The notes under the pieces are model-generated. The model did not search any database. It was not told where the DNA came from and was given only the letters and a program-made list of their open reading frames with translations. Positions 51,817 through 60,871 of a stretch of DNA of 64,000 nt are shown piece by piece. Position 1 is the stretch's first letter. Every line of letters starts with the position of its first letter. The position numbers were made by a program, and so were the translations under genes. Source of the DNA: Candidatus Villigracilis propinquus (lineage in GTDB: Bacteria; Chloroflexota; Anaerolineae; Anaerolineales; Villigracilaceae); contig JADKDM010000008.1 in the NCBI GenBank assembly GCA_016714565.1, forward strand, positions 124,001 through 188,000, written 5' to 3'.

Positions 51817-52938
51817 TTACACTTCTTCTTCAGCCGCCCCGGGAGCATCTTCCGCAAGGCTGCCGCCCATGTCGAGCGGGAGGGCAATTTCACCGGTCAT
51901 CGATTTAGTACGGATGACGGCTTCGATCTCGCCCATCAGGTCGGGATTGGCGCGCAGGAAATCCTTGGCGTTCTCGCGTCCCTGACCGAGACGGATATCG
52001 CCATAGGAGAAGAACGCGCCGCGCTTCGTGACTACCTCGAACTTGGTTGCAAGGTCGAGGACATCACCAGCCTTTGAGATGCCTTCGTTGAACATGATGT
52101 CGAACTCAGCCACGCGGAACGGCGGGGCAACTTTGTTCTTGACGACTTTGACGCGGGTGCGGTTGCCGATGACTTCTTCACCGACTTTGATGGATTGAAT
52201 GCGGCGGACATCGAGGCGAATGGAGGCGTAGAACTTGAGTGCCTGACCGCCCGTGGTGGTTTCAGGATTTCCGAACATGACGCCGATCTTCTGGCGGAGT
52301 TGGTTGGTGAAGATGACGGCGGTTTTGGTCTGGTTGATGGCGCCGGATAGTTTGCGGAGCGCCTGAGACATGAGACGGGCCTGCACACCCATGGTGGCAT
52401 CGCCCATGTCGCCTTCGATTTCGGAGCGGGGTACGAGAGCAGCGACGGAATCGATGACGACAACATCCACCGCGCCGGAGCGAACGAGGGTTTCAACGAT
52501 CTCGAGCGCCTGTTCACCGGTATCGGGCTGGGAGACGAGCAGGTTATCAATATCCACACCGACACGGGCGGCGTACACGGGGTCGAGAGCATGTTCCATA
52601 TCAATAAAAGCCGCAGTGCCGCCAGCCTTTTGAGCTTCGGCAACGATGTGCTGGCAGAGGGTGGTTTTACCAGAGGACTCTGGCCCGTAAATTTCCATGA
52701 TGCGTCCGCGCGGAACTCCGCCTACTCCGAGAGCAATATCGAGGGAGAGGGAACCGGTCGGGAAGACTTCGGTGACCATGGCTTGCGCCTTGCCAAGAGG
52801 CATGATGGAGCCTTCGCCAAAATTCTTGATAATATCGCCAACGGCTTTATCAAGCATGGCGCGCTTGGCAGAGTCCATATTGGAATTTGAGTTGTGAGAT
52901 TCGGTGGGTTGTTCAGTTGAACGGGGTTTTCGGGCCAT
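51817..52938 (-). CDS. recA: Recombinase RecA
   Basis: 373 residues. Walker A GPESSGKTT, Walker B VVVIDSVAALVP, the MSQALRKLSG and TNQLRQKIGVMFGNPETTTGGQALKFY loops, and a C-terminal acidic tail (EDAPGAAEEEV) are complete. RecA drives homologous recombination and SOS induction. CTGGAG lies about 10 nt before the ATG. The N-terminal 20 residues are Ser/Asn-rich and variable; an internal Met at residue 21 is a less likely start. No LexA box is obvious. Confidence 0.97.
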   Translation of the reverse strand: MARKPRSTEQPTESHNSNSNMDSAKRAMLDKAVGDIIKNFGEGSIMPLGKAQAMVTEVFPTGSLSLDIALGVGGVPRGRIMEIYGPESSGKTTLCQHIVAEAQKAGGTAAFIDMEHALDPVYAARVGVDIDNLLVSQPDTGEQALEIVETLVRSGAVDVVVIDSVAALVPRSEIEGDMGDATMGVQARLMSQALRKLSGAINQTKTAVIFTNQLRQKIGVMFGNPETTTGGQALKFYASIRLDVRRIQSIKVGEEVIGNRTRVKVVKNKVAPPFRVAEFDIMFNEGISKAGDVLDLATKFEVVTKRGAFFSYGDIRLGQGRENAKDFLRANPDLMGEIEAVIRTKSMTGEIALPLDMGGSLAEDAPGAAEEEV

Positions 52939-53058
52939 TGTTTATTTCTCCAGTACAGGTGTATAAGGTTGAAAAATGTATGTTGCGAGAGTATAGCACA
53001 GATGTTCAGTGCGTCAAGGGAAGAAGAAGGTGTCAGGTTCGAGGTGCCAGGTCTCAGG

Positions 53059-54156
53059 TTATGGGGGAGGCGTGGCGGTAATGGCAAAGGGTAAAAAGTC
53101 CAGCGTGGGAGCGGGGGGCCGCTCGGTGCTAAAACCGTTCTTTCCATCGAACTTAAAATACGAAACCTGCCCGGGGAAAATCTCCACCCAGGTTTGCCTG
53201 TCACGGTCTTCATCCGCATAGCGGAACGAAACTTTGTAAACACCAGCGGGCAAATCACCCAAAGCCAGATTCTCCTGATAATACGGGTCGGCATTGACCG
53301 CACCGCCTTTGCCGTAGGTGCGGGCTTCAAATAATTTATTCGTTGCTTCCGACCTCACATCCACTTTCAACTGTTGGATCAACTCACCCTTGTCGTTCAT
53401 CACACGGCCAACCAACACACCCCAGCCTTGCGGAGGAGCAATCCACAGCTCGGGGTTGTAGGTATAAAAGAAAGAGTTGCCGGGAAAGCGCACTTCAAAG
53501 TGGACGTGCGGGCCTGTGGTAGCGCCCGTGGCTCCCACAAAACCGATCACCTCCCCCGTTTCCACATGCTGCCCCTTGATCACGTTCATCAAACTCATGT
53601 GGGCATACACCGTATAAAGCTGCTGGTCGTTATGTCCAAAGTCGTGGCGAATGGCAACAGCCAGCCCGTAGGGGTCATCTTGATTGCCGGGAGTTTCACT
53701 GAATAAGCCCCAACCCGTCCACACCACAGTGCCGGGACCCGCAGCCAGGATGGGCGTGCCTTCGGGAGTGGGAATATCCACGCCGGTGTGAACGATGTTG
53801 CGCCCGAAGAAAACACCGCCGTAGCGATAATCTGCGGAAGGCCAGTTCACCTGATCCGCGGCGATGGGGCGGGCAAAATAAAAATGGTCATAGGGAGACA
53901 TGGCCCACGGAATTGGGTACAGGGGAGGACGCCACGCCGAAACAGGTTCCGCACCCGGGGTGGGAAGACTAAATTGAAACGGCACTGGCGATGGAGCAGT
54001 CTCCGCTTCAAACGTGACCTGCGGCTGGTCTGCCACGAGAGCAATTACCGGCGTTGGAGTGACTCCACCCACCTCAACATTCGAGCAGGCAGAGAGGATT
54101 AACAGTAAAACGGGGATGAGCGTTTTGTTGAGTTTCATTTTCTGATAAAAAGCCAT
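53059..54156 (-). CDS. M23 peptidase-family lipoprotein
   Basis: 365 residues. A signal peptide with lipobox LSAC (near residue 24) is followed by a Thr/Pro region and an M23/LytM domain: HTGVDIPTPEGTPILAAGPG and YAHMS...GATGATTGPHVHFEVR carry the zinc ligands (His, Asp, His). It would cleave peptidoglycan cross-bridges outside the membrane. A C-terminal domain with GVYKVSFRYADEDRDRQTWVEI follows. AGGGGTGAT directly before this ATG comes from a CCCCTTCGGGG palindrome; a second ATG at 54138 is possible. Confidence 0.88.
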   Translation of the reverse strand: MAFYQKMKLNKTLIPVLLLILSACSNVEVGGVTPTPVIALVADQPQVTFEAETAPSPVPFQFSLPTPGAEPVSAWRPPLYPIPWAMSPYDHFYFARPIAADQVNWPSADYRYGGVFFGRNIVHTGVDIPTPEGTPILAAGPGTVVWTGWGLFSETPGNQDDPYGLAVAIRHDFGHNDQQLYTVYAHMSLMNVIKGQHVETGEVIGFVGATGATTGPHVHFEVRFPGNSFFYTYNPELWIAPPQGWGVLVGRVMNDKGELIQQLKVDVRSEATNKLFEARTYGKGGAVNADPYYQENLALGDLPAGVYKVSFRYADEDRDRQTWVEIFPGQVSYFKFDGKNGFSTERPPAPTLDFLPFAITATPPP

Positions 54157-54160
54157 ATCA

Positions 54161-54219
54161 CCCCTTCGGGGTTAGGAAAATACTTTCGCCACTTCTATAA
54201 TCGTTTCACCCCTTCGGGG
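54161..54219. repeat. Two CCCCTTCGGGG tetraloop palindromes
   Basis: Identical 11-nt palindromes at 54161-54171 and 54209-54219, each flanked by TCA and GTT, 48 nt apart. Each forms a 4-bp stem with a stable UUCG or GAAG-type loop. The first contains the ribosome site of the M23 gene on the minus strand. An 8-bp inverted repeat at 54303-54310 and 54353-54360 lies in the same gap (54172-54373), which has no gene. Confidence 0.6.
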
Positions 54220-54373
54220 TTTTGGGAATTCTGCGTTGGATCCAGAATCATTTCACTTGTTTCGGCAGGCTCAACACATCGCCTTCGAGGTTGGATAAGT
54301 GTGTCGCACCAGATGGGTGGTAGTTTCCAATTAAGCAGGCAGAGTCCAATCAGGTGCGACGCATCCTCTTAAT

Positions 54374-56245
54374 TTACGGAATAACCGTTGGAGGCGTAGG
54401 TGTAGCGGTTGGCGGCATCGGTGTCGATGTGACGGTAGGAGACAGGGACGGAGTGAGAGTCAGACGCGGGGTGCGGGTGGGACGCGGTGTGGGCGTGTTC
54501 GTGGCCGTGTTGGTTGGGGTGAGGGAGGGGGCCAGCACGCGGGTTGGGGTGATGAGCGCTTCGATGGGATAGAGTTCCTGCATGGCTTCATACCAGGTCA
54601 TTCCACTGGTCATCGCAAATTCAGTGAAGCGGGCGCCATTATAAAAAGTGCGCCAATTTGGCAGTGCGGGAATTCGCTCCCAACCGTAGGAAGAGGCGAG
54701 AGAGGTTACATCCAGCCAGTAACCCGAGGGCACGGATGAATATTCGCCGCCCTGTTCGTAGGTGCGGGGGTCAAGTTCATAGCGGGCGCTCAAATTCCAC
54801 GGCGCGTTGTGGATGGGTTCCCCCACGGAACCGTCCTGCACCCAACAGCGGATGTAGACGCGCCAGTAGGTTTGTGCGCCGATGTCCTCGCGCAGGGTGA
54901 CCATCCAACCAGCATTGGCCATGAGGGAGTTGATGGCGAAGGCCCGGCCTGTGTAAAGCCAATCCTCTTCCATGCCGGGTTCAAGGCTGGTGGTGAGCGG
55001 GACGAAGGCATTTTCCAAACTGGCTAGTGCATCCCAACCAGCTTCCAGCGTGACGCGGTTACGCAAAGCGAGAAAGGACTCATCCACGAGATCGTGAAGC
55101 TGCGGGTAGGGAGCCTGCACATCTGCCACAGGGACGACGTACCAACGTTGACCGGGCACTTCAGCGCCAGGAGTCACGACGGGTGACCATAAAATGGGAG
55201 GCGCGTCATTAGCAGCCAGAGTGAAGGAATTTGGCAGGGGATTTGGAAGTTCGGTGAGGCCCCATGTCAATCCACGGACGCGGCCACTTAATGGAGAAGG
55301 CGCGAGCAGGAGTCTGCCTTGCAGATCGTAGGAAGTTATATAGTATTGATTGGGAGCAGCGGTGATGGCGATGACCCTTTGAGAGGTTTCATCCCATGCG
55401 CCGATGAGGCCGTCACCGATCCAGTAGGACGCGCGGTTGGGGTCATTGGCATCCCAAATATATAAGCCGCTGTAGCCGACTGTCTGCGAGGTGGAAGACC
55501 ATAATAATTTCGAGCCGTCCTTGTTCCAGACGGGATAATTTTCGGAGGCGAAGGGGGTGTTGCTGAGGTTTTGATAGCGGTCATCGCCTGCGAGGTCGAG
55601 GCTGGCGAGCCAGACGTCACTGTCGCCGCCGCGGGTGGAGATGAAAGCGACATGCCTGCCATCCGGCGCCCAGACGGGGGAATGGTCGGATGCGGAGTTC
55701 TGTGTGAGGGGGATGATCTCCGCGGAGCGATCATTGACTGAGACGACGGAGACTTCCAAATTTTCGTTGAGATAGGTTTCGTAGACCAGCCATTCTCCAT
55801 CGGGTGACCATGAGGGTGCTGAGTCGTATTCGGGTGAGTTAGTGACCTGGACTACATCACCTGTTTGCAGGTTCATGACGTAGAGGTCCCAGTAGCCGGT
55901 GCGGTCTGAGGAAAAGGCAAGCTGGGTACGGTCGGGGCTGAGGGCGGGGGCGATGTCGTTCGACTGACCAGTGGTGATGCGCGTGAGCGGGAGGCCTTGC
56001 GGCTGGATGACAAAAAGGTGAGCGTATCCGTTCTCTTCAATGGAGAGGTAGATGGTGCCGTCGTCTTCGCCGTTGAATTGAACATCCACGGGGGTGCTGG
56101 TGGATTCTATGGCAGCCGGTTCGGGAGAATTTTCGGAGATGAGGGGAAGAACATCTGTGGGTTGGGAGCAGCCGATAAGCAGGGAAACTGCCAGAGTTAA
56201 AACAGCTACTATTCTTGCTGGATGAGCAGAAAAATACAAGGGCAT
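54374..56245 (-). CDS. TolB/WD40-like beta-propeller lipoprotein with Thr/Pro tail
   Basis: 623 residues from the ATG at 56245. A signal peptide and LLIGC lipobox are followed by at least five PD40/TolB-like blades with the recurring SPDRTQLAFSSDRTGYWDLY and SWSPDGEWLVYE pattern. About 200 residues of unknown fold come next, then a Thr/Pro-rich C-terminus (TATPTPPTVIP at the end). Likely an extracellular scaffold or binding protein. A TTG at 56257 in the same frame abuts the previous stop and could be an alternative start. Confidence 0.85.
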   Translation of the reverse strand: MPLYFSAHPARIVAVLTLAVSLLIGCSQPTDVLPLISENSPEPAAIESTSTPVDVQFNGEDDGTIYLSIEENGYAHLFVIQPQGLPLTRITTGQSNDIAPALSPDRTQLAFSSDRTGYWDLYVMNLQTGDVVQVTNSPEYDSAPSWSPDGEWLVYETYLNENLEVSVVSVNDRSAEIIPLTQNSASDHSPVWAPDGRHVAFISTRGGDSDVWLASLDLAGDDRYQNLSNTPFASENYPVWNKDGSKLLWSSTSQTVGYSGLYIWDANDPNRASYWIGDGLIGAWDETSQRVIAITAAPNQYYITSYDLQGRLLLAPSPLSGRVRGLTWGLTELPNPLPNSFTLAANDAPPILWSPVVTPGAEVPGQRWYVVPVADVQAPYPQLHDLVDESFLALRNRVTLEAGWDALASLENAFVPLTTSLEPGMEEDWLYTGRAFAINSLMANAGWMVTLREDIGAQTYWRVYIRCWVQDGSVGEPIHNAPWNLSARYELDPRTYEQGGEYSSVPSGYWLDVTSLASSYGWERIPALPNWRTFYNGARFTEFAMTSGMTWYEAMQELYPIEALITPTRVLAPSLTPTNTATNTPTPRPTRTPRLTLTPSLSPTVTSTPMPPTATPTPPTVIP

Positions 56246-56257
56246 GGGGAATGTCAA

Positions 56258-56629
56258 TTAAGCAGAATCAGCTGCGGGCGGAGTCTGAGGCGGCTCCATA
56301 TCAAAAGAGAATTGAGGCGCTTCGGCGGAAGGTCCATCGGGATAATACAATCGCGCGTTGAGGGTGTAGGGATTCCTGAGTTCGCCGCGCAGGTGCATGG
56401 TGAATTCAAGTTTCCAGCTCATGGGTTCGACAATGTTGGTGGAGGCGACTTCATCCCCATCTGCGTTGTGGAGGGTGACTTCGATGTAGGGGCGTTTTTG
56501 AAAGGGTGTGACTTCGAGGTTGACGCGCAAACGGCGGCCATCGGGATATGGCTGTGCGGAGAGGGTGACAATCTTTGTTTCTTCTGGGACTGCGCGGGTT
56601 AGGTTGTCTTCGGGGAAGAAAAAGTCCAT
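56258..56629 (-). CDS. Conserved hypothetical protein
   Basis: 123 residues from MDFFFPEDNL. No signal peptide. The strand-rich pattern (RRLRVNLEVTPFQKRPYIEVTLHNADGDEVASTNI) suggests a single beta-sandwich. A TATAAT at 56637-56642 lies 7 nt before the ATG, with no ribosome site. It is immediately followed by the propeller lipoprotein gene and likely shares its transcript. Confidence 0.7.
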   Translation of the reverse strand: MDFFFPEDNLTRAVPEETKIVTLSAQPYPDGRRLRVNLEVTPFQKRPYIEVTLHNADGDEVASTNIVEPMSWKLEFTMHLRGELRNPYTLNARLYYPDGPSAEAPQFSFDMEPPQTPPAADSA

Positions 56630-56636
56630 GCGTGGG

Positions 56637-56642
56637 ATTATA
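56637..56642 (-). promoter_or_regulatory. -10 box TATAAT of the 56629 gene
   Basis: A perfect hexamer on the minus strand, 7 nt from the ATG, implying a leaderless mRNA for this small operon. Confidence 0.5.
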
Positions 56643-56751
56643 CCCACAAACGATTGGGCGGGTCTGTGCGGGAACGTGAGAGTAAGATTACAGTTTCATT
56701 AGGCAGGTTTATAATTATCGGCAGTCATAATTCACCTTGGAGATAACATTC

Positions 56752-57267
56752 ATGCAAAATCATCCCGGCCCGGCAAAGTCAGTTATTCGCTCCATTGTTC
56801 CCCCCCTGCTCCTGAGTTCCGCCAGTTTTATCTTCTGCATGCACTGGTTTCTGTTGATGGCAGATTCGCTTGCCTCTGGCATTACTACGAACGTGATTCC
56901 CGCGCCTATTCTCTCATCCATCATCGCCTACTATACGGTGGTTTTTGGGTCAATGACCTGGATGATCAAGATCGTTATTTTGACCATGCTGCTGTCCATG
57001 ACGCTGCAATTGACCATCAAGGAAATTTCAGGATACCTTCGTTACCTGATCTTTGTCACCAATGCGCCGCTCGTCTTCTATGGGGTTTTCTATATCATTC
57101 CGCTTGCGGATCGGTTTATTACGAACGCTGCCACACCGGAAATCCAATCGCAATTCGCGCGAACCATTCATGCCGCGCATATCGCATCTGCTTATGGCAC
57201 TGCGTTCATGATCTTTCTGCAATTGATCATCATCATCCGCCTGCAAAGACAGGCAGCCGCAAAATAA
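56752..57267 (+). CDS. Four-helix membrane protein of unknown function
   Basis: 171 residues from MQNHPGPAKSVIRS; TTGGAG lies 10 nt upstream. Four helices are predicted (about residues 17-38, 50-75, 95-115 and 140-165). I see no recognised motif. It opens a run of four small co-directional genes up to 58673. Confidence 0.65.
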   Translation: MQNHPGPAKSVIRSIVPPLLLSSASFIFCMHWFLLMADSLASGITTNVIPAPILSSIIAYYTVVFGSMTWMIKIVILTMLLSMTLQLTIKEISGYLRYLIFVTNAPLVFYGVFYIIPLADRFITNAATPEIQSQFARTIHAAHIASAYGTAFMIFLQLIIIIRLQRQAAAK

Positions 57268-57277
57268 GAGGTAAATT

Positions 57278-57676
57278 ATGGCATCTCCAAAAACGATTGA
57301 TGAATACATCTCCGCTTTTCCAAAAGATATTCAAGAAATTCTGGAAAAGATAAGAGCCACCATACGAAAAGCCGCGCCCAATGCGGAAGAGACGATCAAC
57401 TACCAGATCCCCACTTTTACGTTCCATGGCAACCTGGTGCATTTTGCTGCCTTTAAAACTCATATTGGGTTCTACCCTACACCGACAGGAATCGAAAAAT
57501 TCAAAAAGGAACTTTCCGTCTATGAGGGTGCAAAGGGTTCGGTTAAATTTCCGCTGGATCAACCAATTCCCTACAGTTTGGTTGGAAAGATTGTCACATT
57601 CAGGGTAAAGGAAAATCTGGAAAGAGCGGCCGCCAAAGGGAAAAAGAAAAAAGCGGGAGCAAGATCCGAACAGTGA
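57278..57676 (+). CDS. DUF1801 (YdhG-like) protein
   Basis: 132 residues. IDEYISAFPKDIQEILEKIR, INYQIPTFTFHGNLVHFAAF and GFYPTPTGIEKF are the DUF1801 signatures. GAGGTAAATT precedes the ATG. The C-terminus is Lys-rich (GKKKKAG). Function unknown. A more distant DUF1801-like protein is at 50759. Confidence 0.85.
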   Translation: MASPKTIDEYISAFPKDIQEILEKIRATIRKAAPNAEETINYQIPTFTFHGNLVHFAAFKTHIGFYPTPTGIEKFKKELSVYEGAKGSVKFPLDQPIPYSLVGKIVTFRVKENLERAAAKGKKKKAGARSEQ

Positions 57677-57683
57677 GGCCAAT

Positions 57684-58052
57684 ATGAAATGGGAACTTAT
57701 CCACAATACGATTGATAAAATCCTTGTCGTCAAAACGGAAGGCGTGCTTGATCTTCCCTCAGCGGACAGGATGAGAGCCGAAGGCTGGAAAGTTCTCAAG
57801 GAACATAAATATCTGCGCTGTCTTCTGGACCATAGCAAAGCCGATGGGATTTCACTCAGCACCCTTGAAATTTACGATCTACCCAAGAGGTACAAGGAAT
57901 TGAATATTCCCTACAATTTTCGAATGGCCGTAGTGGTTCCCAATACAATGCAGGAAGACATGGCCTTCTTTGAAACCGTGTGCAGGAACAATGGGTATTC
58001 TGTATCCGTTTTTTTCGATCACGAATCCGCTTTGAGCTGGTTAAAAAGTTGA
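57684..58052 (+). CDS. STAS/SpoIIAA-like protein
   Basis: 122 residues. The alternating pattern ILVVKTEGVLDLPSADRM, LRCLLDHSKADG and YNFRMAVVVPNTMQED fits the SpoIIAA-like (STAS superfamily) fold seen in single-domain bacterial proteins. No phosphorylatable Ser is obvious. It lies 7 nt after the DUF1801 gene. Assignment is by pattern only. Confidence 0.6.
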   Translation: MKWELIHNTIDKILVVKTEGVLDLPSADRMRAEGWKVLKEHKYLRCLLDHSKADGISLSTLEIYDLPKRYKELNIPYNFRMAVVVPNTMQEDMAFFETVCRNNGYSVSVFFDHESALSWLKS

Positions 58053-58073
58053 GAGGCGGCTCACGGTCACACA

Positions 58074-58673
58074 ATGAACGGCGATCTCCCGCAAATAACC
58101 ATTCATTTATCCAGGCTGGGAAAACCTGAAAGATCGTACACCGAGGGCTTGGTGGACGATGATGGAATTCGTCTGAAAACATTTTCCATTGTGCCTGAAG
58201 CCGTCAGTTTACGAATGTCTGAAAGATTTCAAGGGCAGGGGCGGATATCCCAACACCACAGAATTTACAGCGTTTGCAAATATCACTTTTATGGGGAATT
58301 CTTCAGCATCGTGGAATATCGGGATGAAACGAATAAGGTTCTTGGGTATTACTGTGATATCGTCACGCCTTTGCAAAGAAACGGCGGTGAATATTTACTT
58401 ACTGACCTGATCCTCGACTTGTGGATCACTCCCGATCATCGCTATCTAGAGCTGGATCGTGATGAATTTACGAGCGCGATCGCCGAAGGGTTGATCTCGG
58501 CAGAACTCCAAACTCAAGCCAGCCGCACAATGGAAAGAATAAAAAGCGAGATCGCCAAAAGAATTTTCCCTGGCGGGTATTTGGGTAAAAACACTTGGGG
58601 GGGGGGGGGGGGGTTTTTTTCGGGGAGCGACATATTCGCGTTACGAGGAAACCACACAACATCAGTAAAATAA
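58074..58673 (+). CDS. DUF402 protein, C-terminus corrupted by a G17 tract
   Basis: The frame begins at the ATG at 58074 and carries the DUF402 pattern: GYYCDIVTPLQRNGGEYLLTDLILDL then WITPDHRYLELDRDEFTSA. DUF402 proteins bind Mg2+ and act on nucleotides or RNA-linked nucleoside phosphates. A 17-nt G run at 58597-58613 followed by T7 falls in the last third and gives an unlikely GGGGGFFSG peptide. The true stop may lie elsewhere. The first 160 residues are reliable. Confidence 0.7.
   Translation: MNGDLPQITIHLSRLGKPERSYTEGLVDDDGIRLKTFSIVPEAVSLRMSERFQGQGRISQHHRIYSVCKYHFYGEFFSIVEYRDETNKVLGYYCDIVTPLQRNGGEYLLTDLILDLWITPDHRYLELDRDEFTSAIAEGLISAELQTQASRTMERIKSEIAKRIFPGGYLGKNTWGGGGGFFSGSDIFALRGNHTTSVK
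58597..58620. repeat. G17-T7 homopolymer tract
   Basis: Seventeen G (58597-58613) followed directly by seven T (58614-58620), inside the 3' part of the DUF402 frame. Such a junction has no obvious biological role and resembles a base-calling or assembly artefact. Confidence 0.6.
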
Positions 58674-58820
58674 TATTTCATCGCAGGGTCTCACACTGTC
58701 AGCGGGGACAGTTTTTTTGGAACGCAACCAACTCACGGCGGAGTGGGAAGCGTAGTCTCAAATTATCCAAGCGGGGGTATGATTGATTTTTCCATTTCCA
58801 GTTCACGTTGAAAGGTTCTT

Positions 58821-60314
58821 ATGTCACGCAACCGAATTATTCTTGTCACTATTGGCATCATGCTCAGCCTGTTCCTTGCTTCGATGGAATCGACTGTTGT
58901 AGCAACCGCCATGCCGACCATTGTGGGGCAGCTCGGCGGGTTGGAACATTACTCGTGGGTCTTCTCCGCTTTTATGCTGGCTTCCACCACTACTGTCCCG
59001 TTATACGGAAAGCTCTCAGACCTGTATGGACGGCGCAATATCTACCTCGCTGCAATGACCTTGTTCCTGACCGGCTCCGTTCTATGCGGTCAGGCGCAAA
59101 GTATGCCGCAACTCATCTTTGCGCGCGCCTTGCAGGGCATCGGCGCAGGCGGCATTGCACCGCTTGCCTTCATCCTCATCGGTGAAATGTTCACACTTGA
59201 ACAGCGTGCCAAAATGCAGGGATTCTTTTCGGGCGTGTGGGGCGTCTCATCCATTGCCGGGCCGCTATTGGGCGGCTTCATTGTTGACCAACTTTCGTGG
59301 CATTGGGTCTTCCTCGTAAACATCATCCCTGGCTTGCTCGCAGCAGGGTTGGTTGGGTTTGCGTGGGTGGACCATCCGCGAAGTCAGGTACGGCCTGCGG
59401 TGGATTATGCTGGAGCCGTCCTGCTTACATCCAGCATCGTGCTCCTTCTTCTTGGACTGATGGACTTGGGCACAGCCGCAAGCTGGTTATTGATCGGAAT
59501 TGCAATTGCGCTTTTCGCGCTCCTCTTATGGGTGGAAAACCGCGCCGCTGACCCCATTCTGCCGATCCCCTTATTTCGGCATGACCGGTTGTTCGCTTCA
59601 TCCATCGCGCATGGTGTTTTTTCGGGCTGGGCATTGTTCGGCACTGTCTCATTCATCCCGCTCTTTGTACAATCTGTAATTGGCACAAGCGCTACACAGG
59701 CAGGCCTCACCATCACTCCCCTCCTGCTGGGTTGGGTTGCTTCAAGCATCGTCGGCACACGGCTTTTGATCCGCACAGGATATTACAAACTGGCGATCAC
59801 CGGCACATCCATCTTATTCGTTGGCGCAATTCTGCTTGCCACCGTGGGCGCAAACACAAGCCAGACCCTGCTAATGATCTATGTCACTTTGATGGGCATT
59901 GGCATGGGGCTTGCCATTCCCTCACTCCTGATTGCCGTACAAACCACGGTAGAGCGCCGCTATCTCGGCACTGCCACATCCACGATCCAATTCAGCCGCT
60001 CCATCGGCGGGACTCTCGGAGTCAGTGCGATGGGCGCCGCCCTGGCAACGCGCCTCGCCGCAAACTTAAGCGCCTCTGGTCTGGACCCTGAGCTGGTCGC
60101 CCGTTTACTCGATCCTTTACCCGGCGCTGAAGCAGTGATCGATTCCAGCCTGCGCTTCGCCATTGCGGATGCCATCAGCATCGTCTTTATCATCGCCCTG
60201 GTGGCCGCAGCGCTTGCTTTCATCACGGTCATTTTCTTCACCCCGCGCATCCAACTGGCAGAAAATTCTTCTCCCAAGCCCGAAGACACATCCACCCCCA
60301 TGATCGCAGAGTAG
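58821..60314 (+). CDS. DHA2-family MFS drug exporter (EmrB/QacA-like)
   Basis: 497 residues, 14 predicted helices. Motif D1/C-like LASMESTVVATAMPTIV, helix 2-3 motif GKLSDLYGRRNIYL and antiporter motif C GPLLGGFIVDQL mark a DHA2 14-TM proton/drug antiporter. It exports hydrophobic or cationic compounds. GAAAGG precedes the ATG. Monocistronic with no regulator nearby. Confidence 0.9.
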   Translation: MSRNRIILVTIGIMLSLFLASMESTVVATAMPTIVGQLGGLEHYSWVFSAFMLASTTTVPLYGKLSDLYGRRNIYLAAMTLFLTGSVLCGQAQSMPQLIFARALQGIGAGGIAPLAFILIGEMFTLEQRAKMQGFFSGVWGVSSIAGPLLGGFIVDQLSWHWVFLVNIIPGLLAAGLVGFAWVDHPRSQVRPAVDYAGAVLLTSSIVLLLLGLMDLGTAASWLLIGIAIALFALLLWVENRAADPILPIPLFRHDRLFASSIAHGVFSGWALFGTVSFIPLFVQSVIGTSATQAGLTITPLLLGWVASSIVGTRLLIRTGYYKLAITGTSILFVGAILLATVGANTSQTLLMIYVTLMGIGMGLAIPSLLIAVQTTVERRYLGTATSTIQFSRSIGGTLGVSAMGAALATRLAANLSASGLDPELVARLLDPLPGAEAVIDSSLRFAIADAISIVFIIALVAAALAFITVIFFTPRIQLAENSSPKPEDTSTPMIAE

Positions 60315-60476
60315 CGATCCCTGCTCTTCTGTTAAGTCCTTGTAAGCTTGCAAGCCCTTCTACACCTGTCCGATTGGATTTACCTCGCTTTATACTTTGT
60401 CGAAAGTTATTCCCCTGTCCATAAAACCAATATACCAAAAAAAGCTGGACAAATATTTCGCCAAAGGAAAAGTAAC

Positions 60477-60713
60477 ATGAACTTGTGCAAAGTTGGTCTC
60501 CACAAATGGACATACACCCATGAAGGAAAAGTCCGCTCGTGCCTGAAATGTCGGAAGTATGAAGCAAAGGCCGCCAAAGGCAGGTGGGCCGAAAGCGTAC
60601 CTGTCAAACGGACGGTGGACAAGACAAAATACTGCCAGTGTCCACGAGACTATACGATCTCCATCAGATCAAAAGTCTGTCAGCGCTGCGGACTGCCCCG
60701 TATGATGAGATGA
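60477..60713 (+). CDS. Small Cys-rich zinc-binding-like protein
   Basis: 78 residues. MNLCKVGLHKW, then CLKC, then CQC and CQRC, suggest two zinc ribbons or a treble clef. Basic throughout, so it may bind nucleic acid. AAAGGAAAAGTAAC gives a good ribosome site. Family not recognised. Confidence 0.65.
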   Translation: MNLCKVGLHKWTYTHEGKVRSCLKCRKYEAKAAKGRWAESVPVKRTVDKTKYCQCPRDYTISIRSKVCQRCGLPRMMR

Positions 60714-60779
60714 CCCTCAAAAATATTCTTCCCTTAGTCAATTTTTCCTAAAAATATTTTACAAATAAATAATCTGCTA

Positions 60780-60785
60780 TATAAT
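60780..60785 (+). promoter_or_regulatory. -10 box TATAAT upstream of the permease leader
   Basis: TATAAT in an AT-rich gap. Transcription from here would include the hairpin at 60797-60839 before the ATG at 60872. Confidence 0.5.
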
Positions 60786-60796
60786 TGCCCGAATTA

Positions 60797-60839
60797 AAAA
60801 CGGCGGAAAGAGAAATTCTTCCACTTCCCGTCGTTTTTT
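60797..60839 (+). terminator. Intrinsic terminator in the permease leader
   Basis: A 10-bp stem (60797-60806 with 60828-60837, one G-U) plus a T tract to 60839. It lies between a TATAAT box and the start codon, so it could be a leader attenuator, or simply end the small Cys-rich gene. Confidence 0.65.
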
Positions 60840-60871
60840 AATTAATCATATAAGCCAAAGGAAAATTGAAA

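Noticed and set aside
54161..54360. CRISPR-like short repeats
   Set aside because: There are only two 11-nt palindromes at unequal context, with no spacers of regular length and no cas genes.
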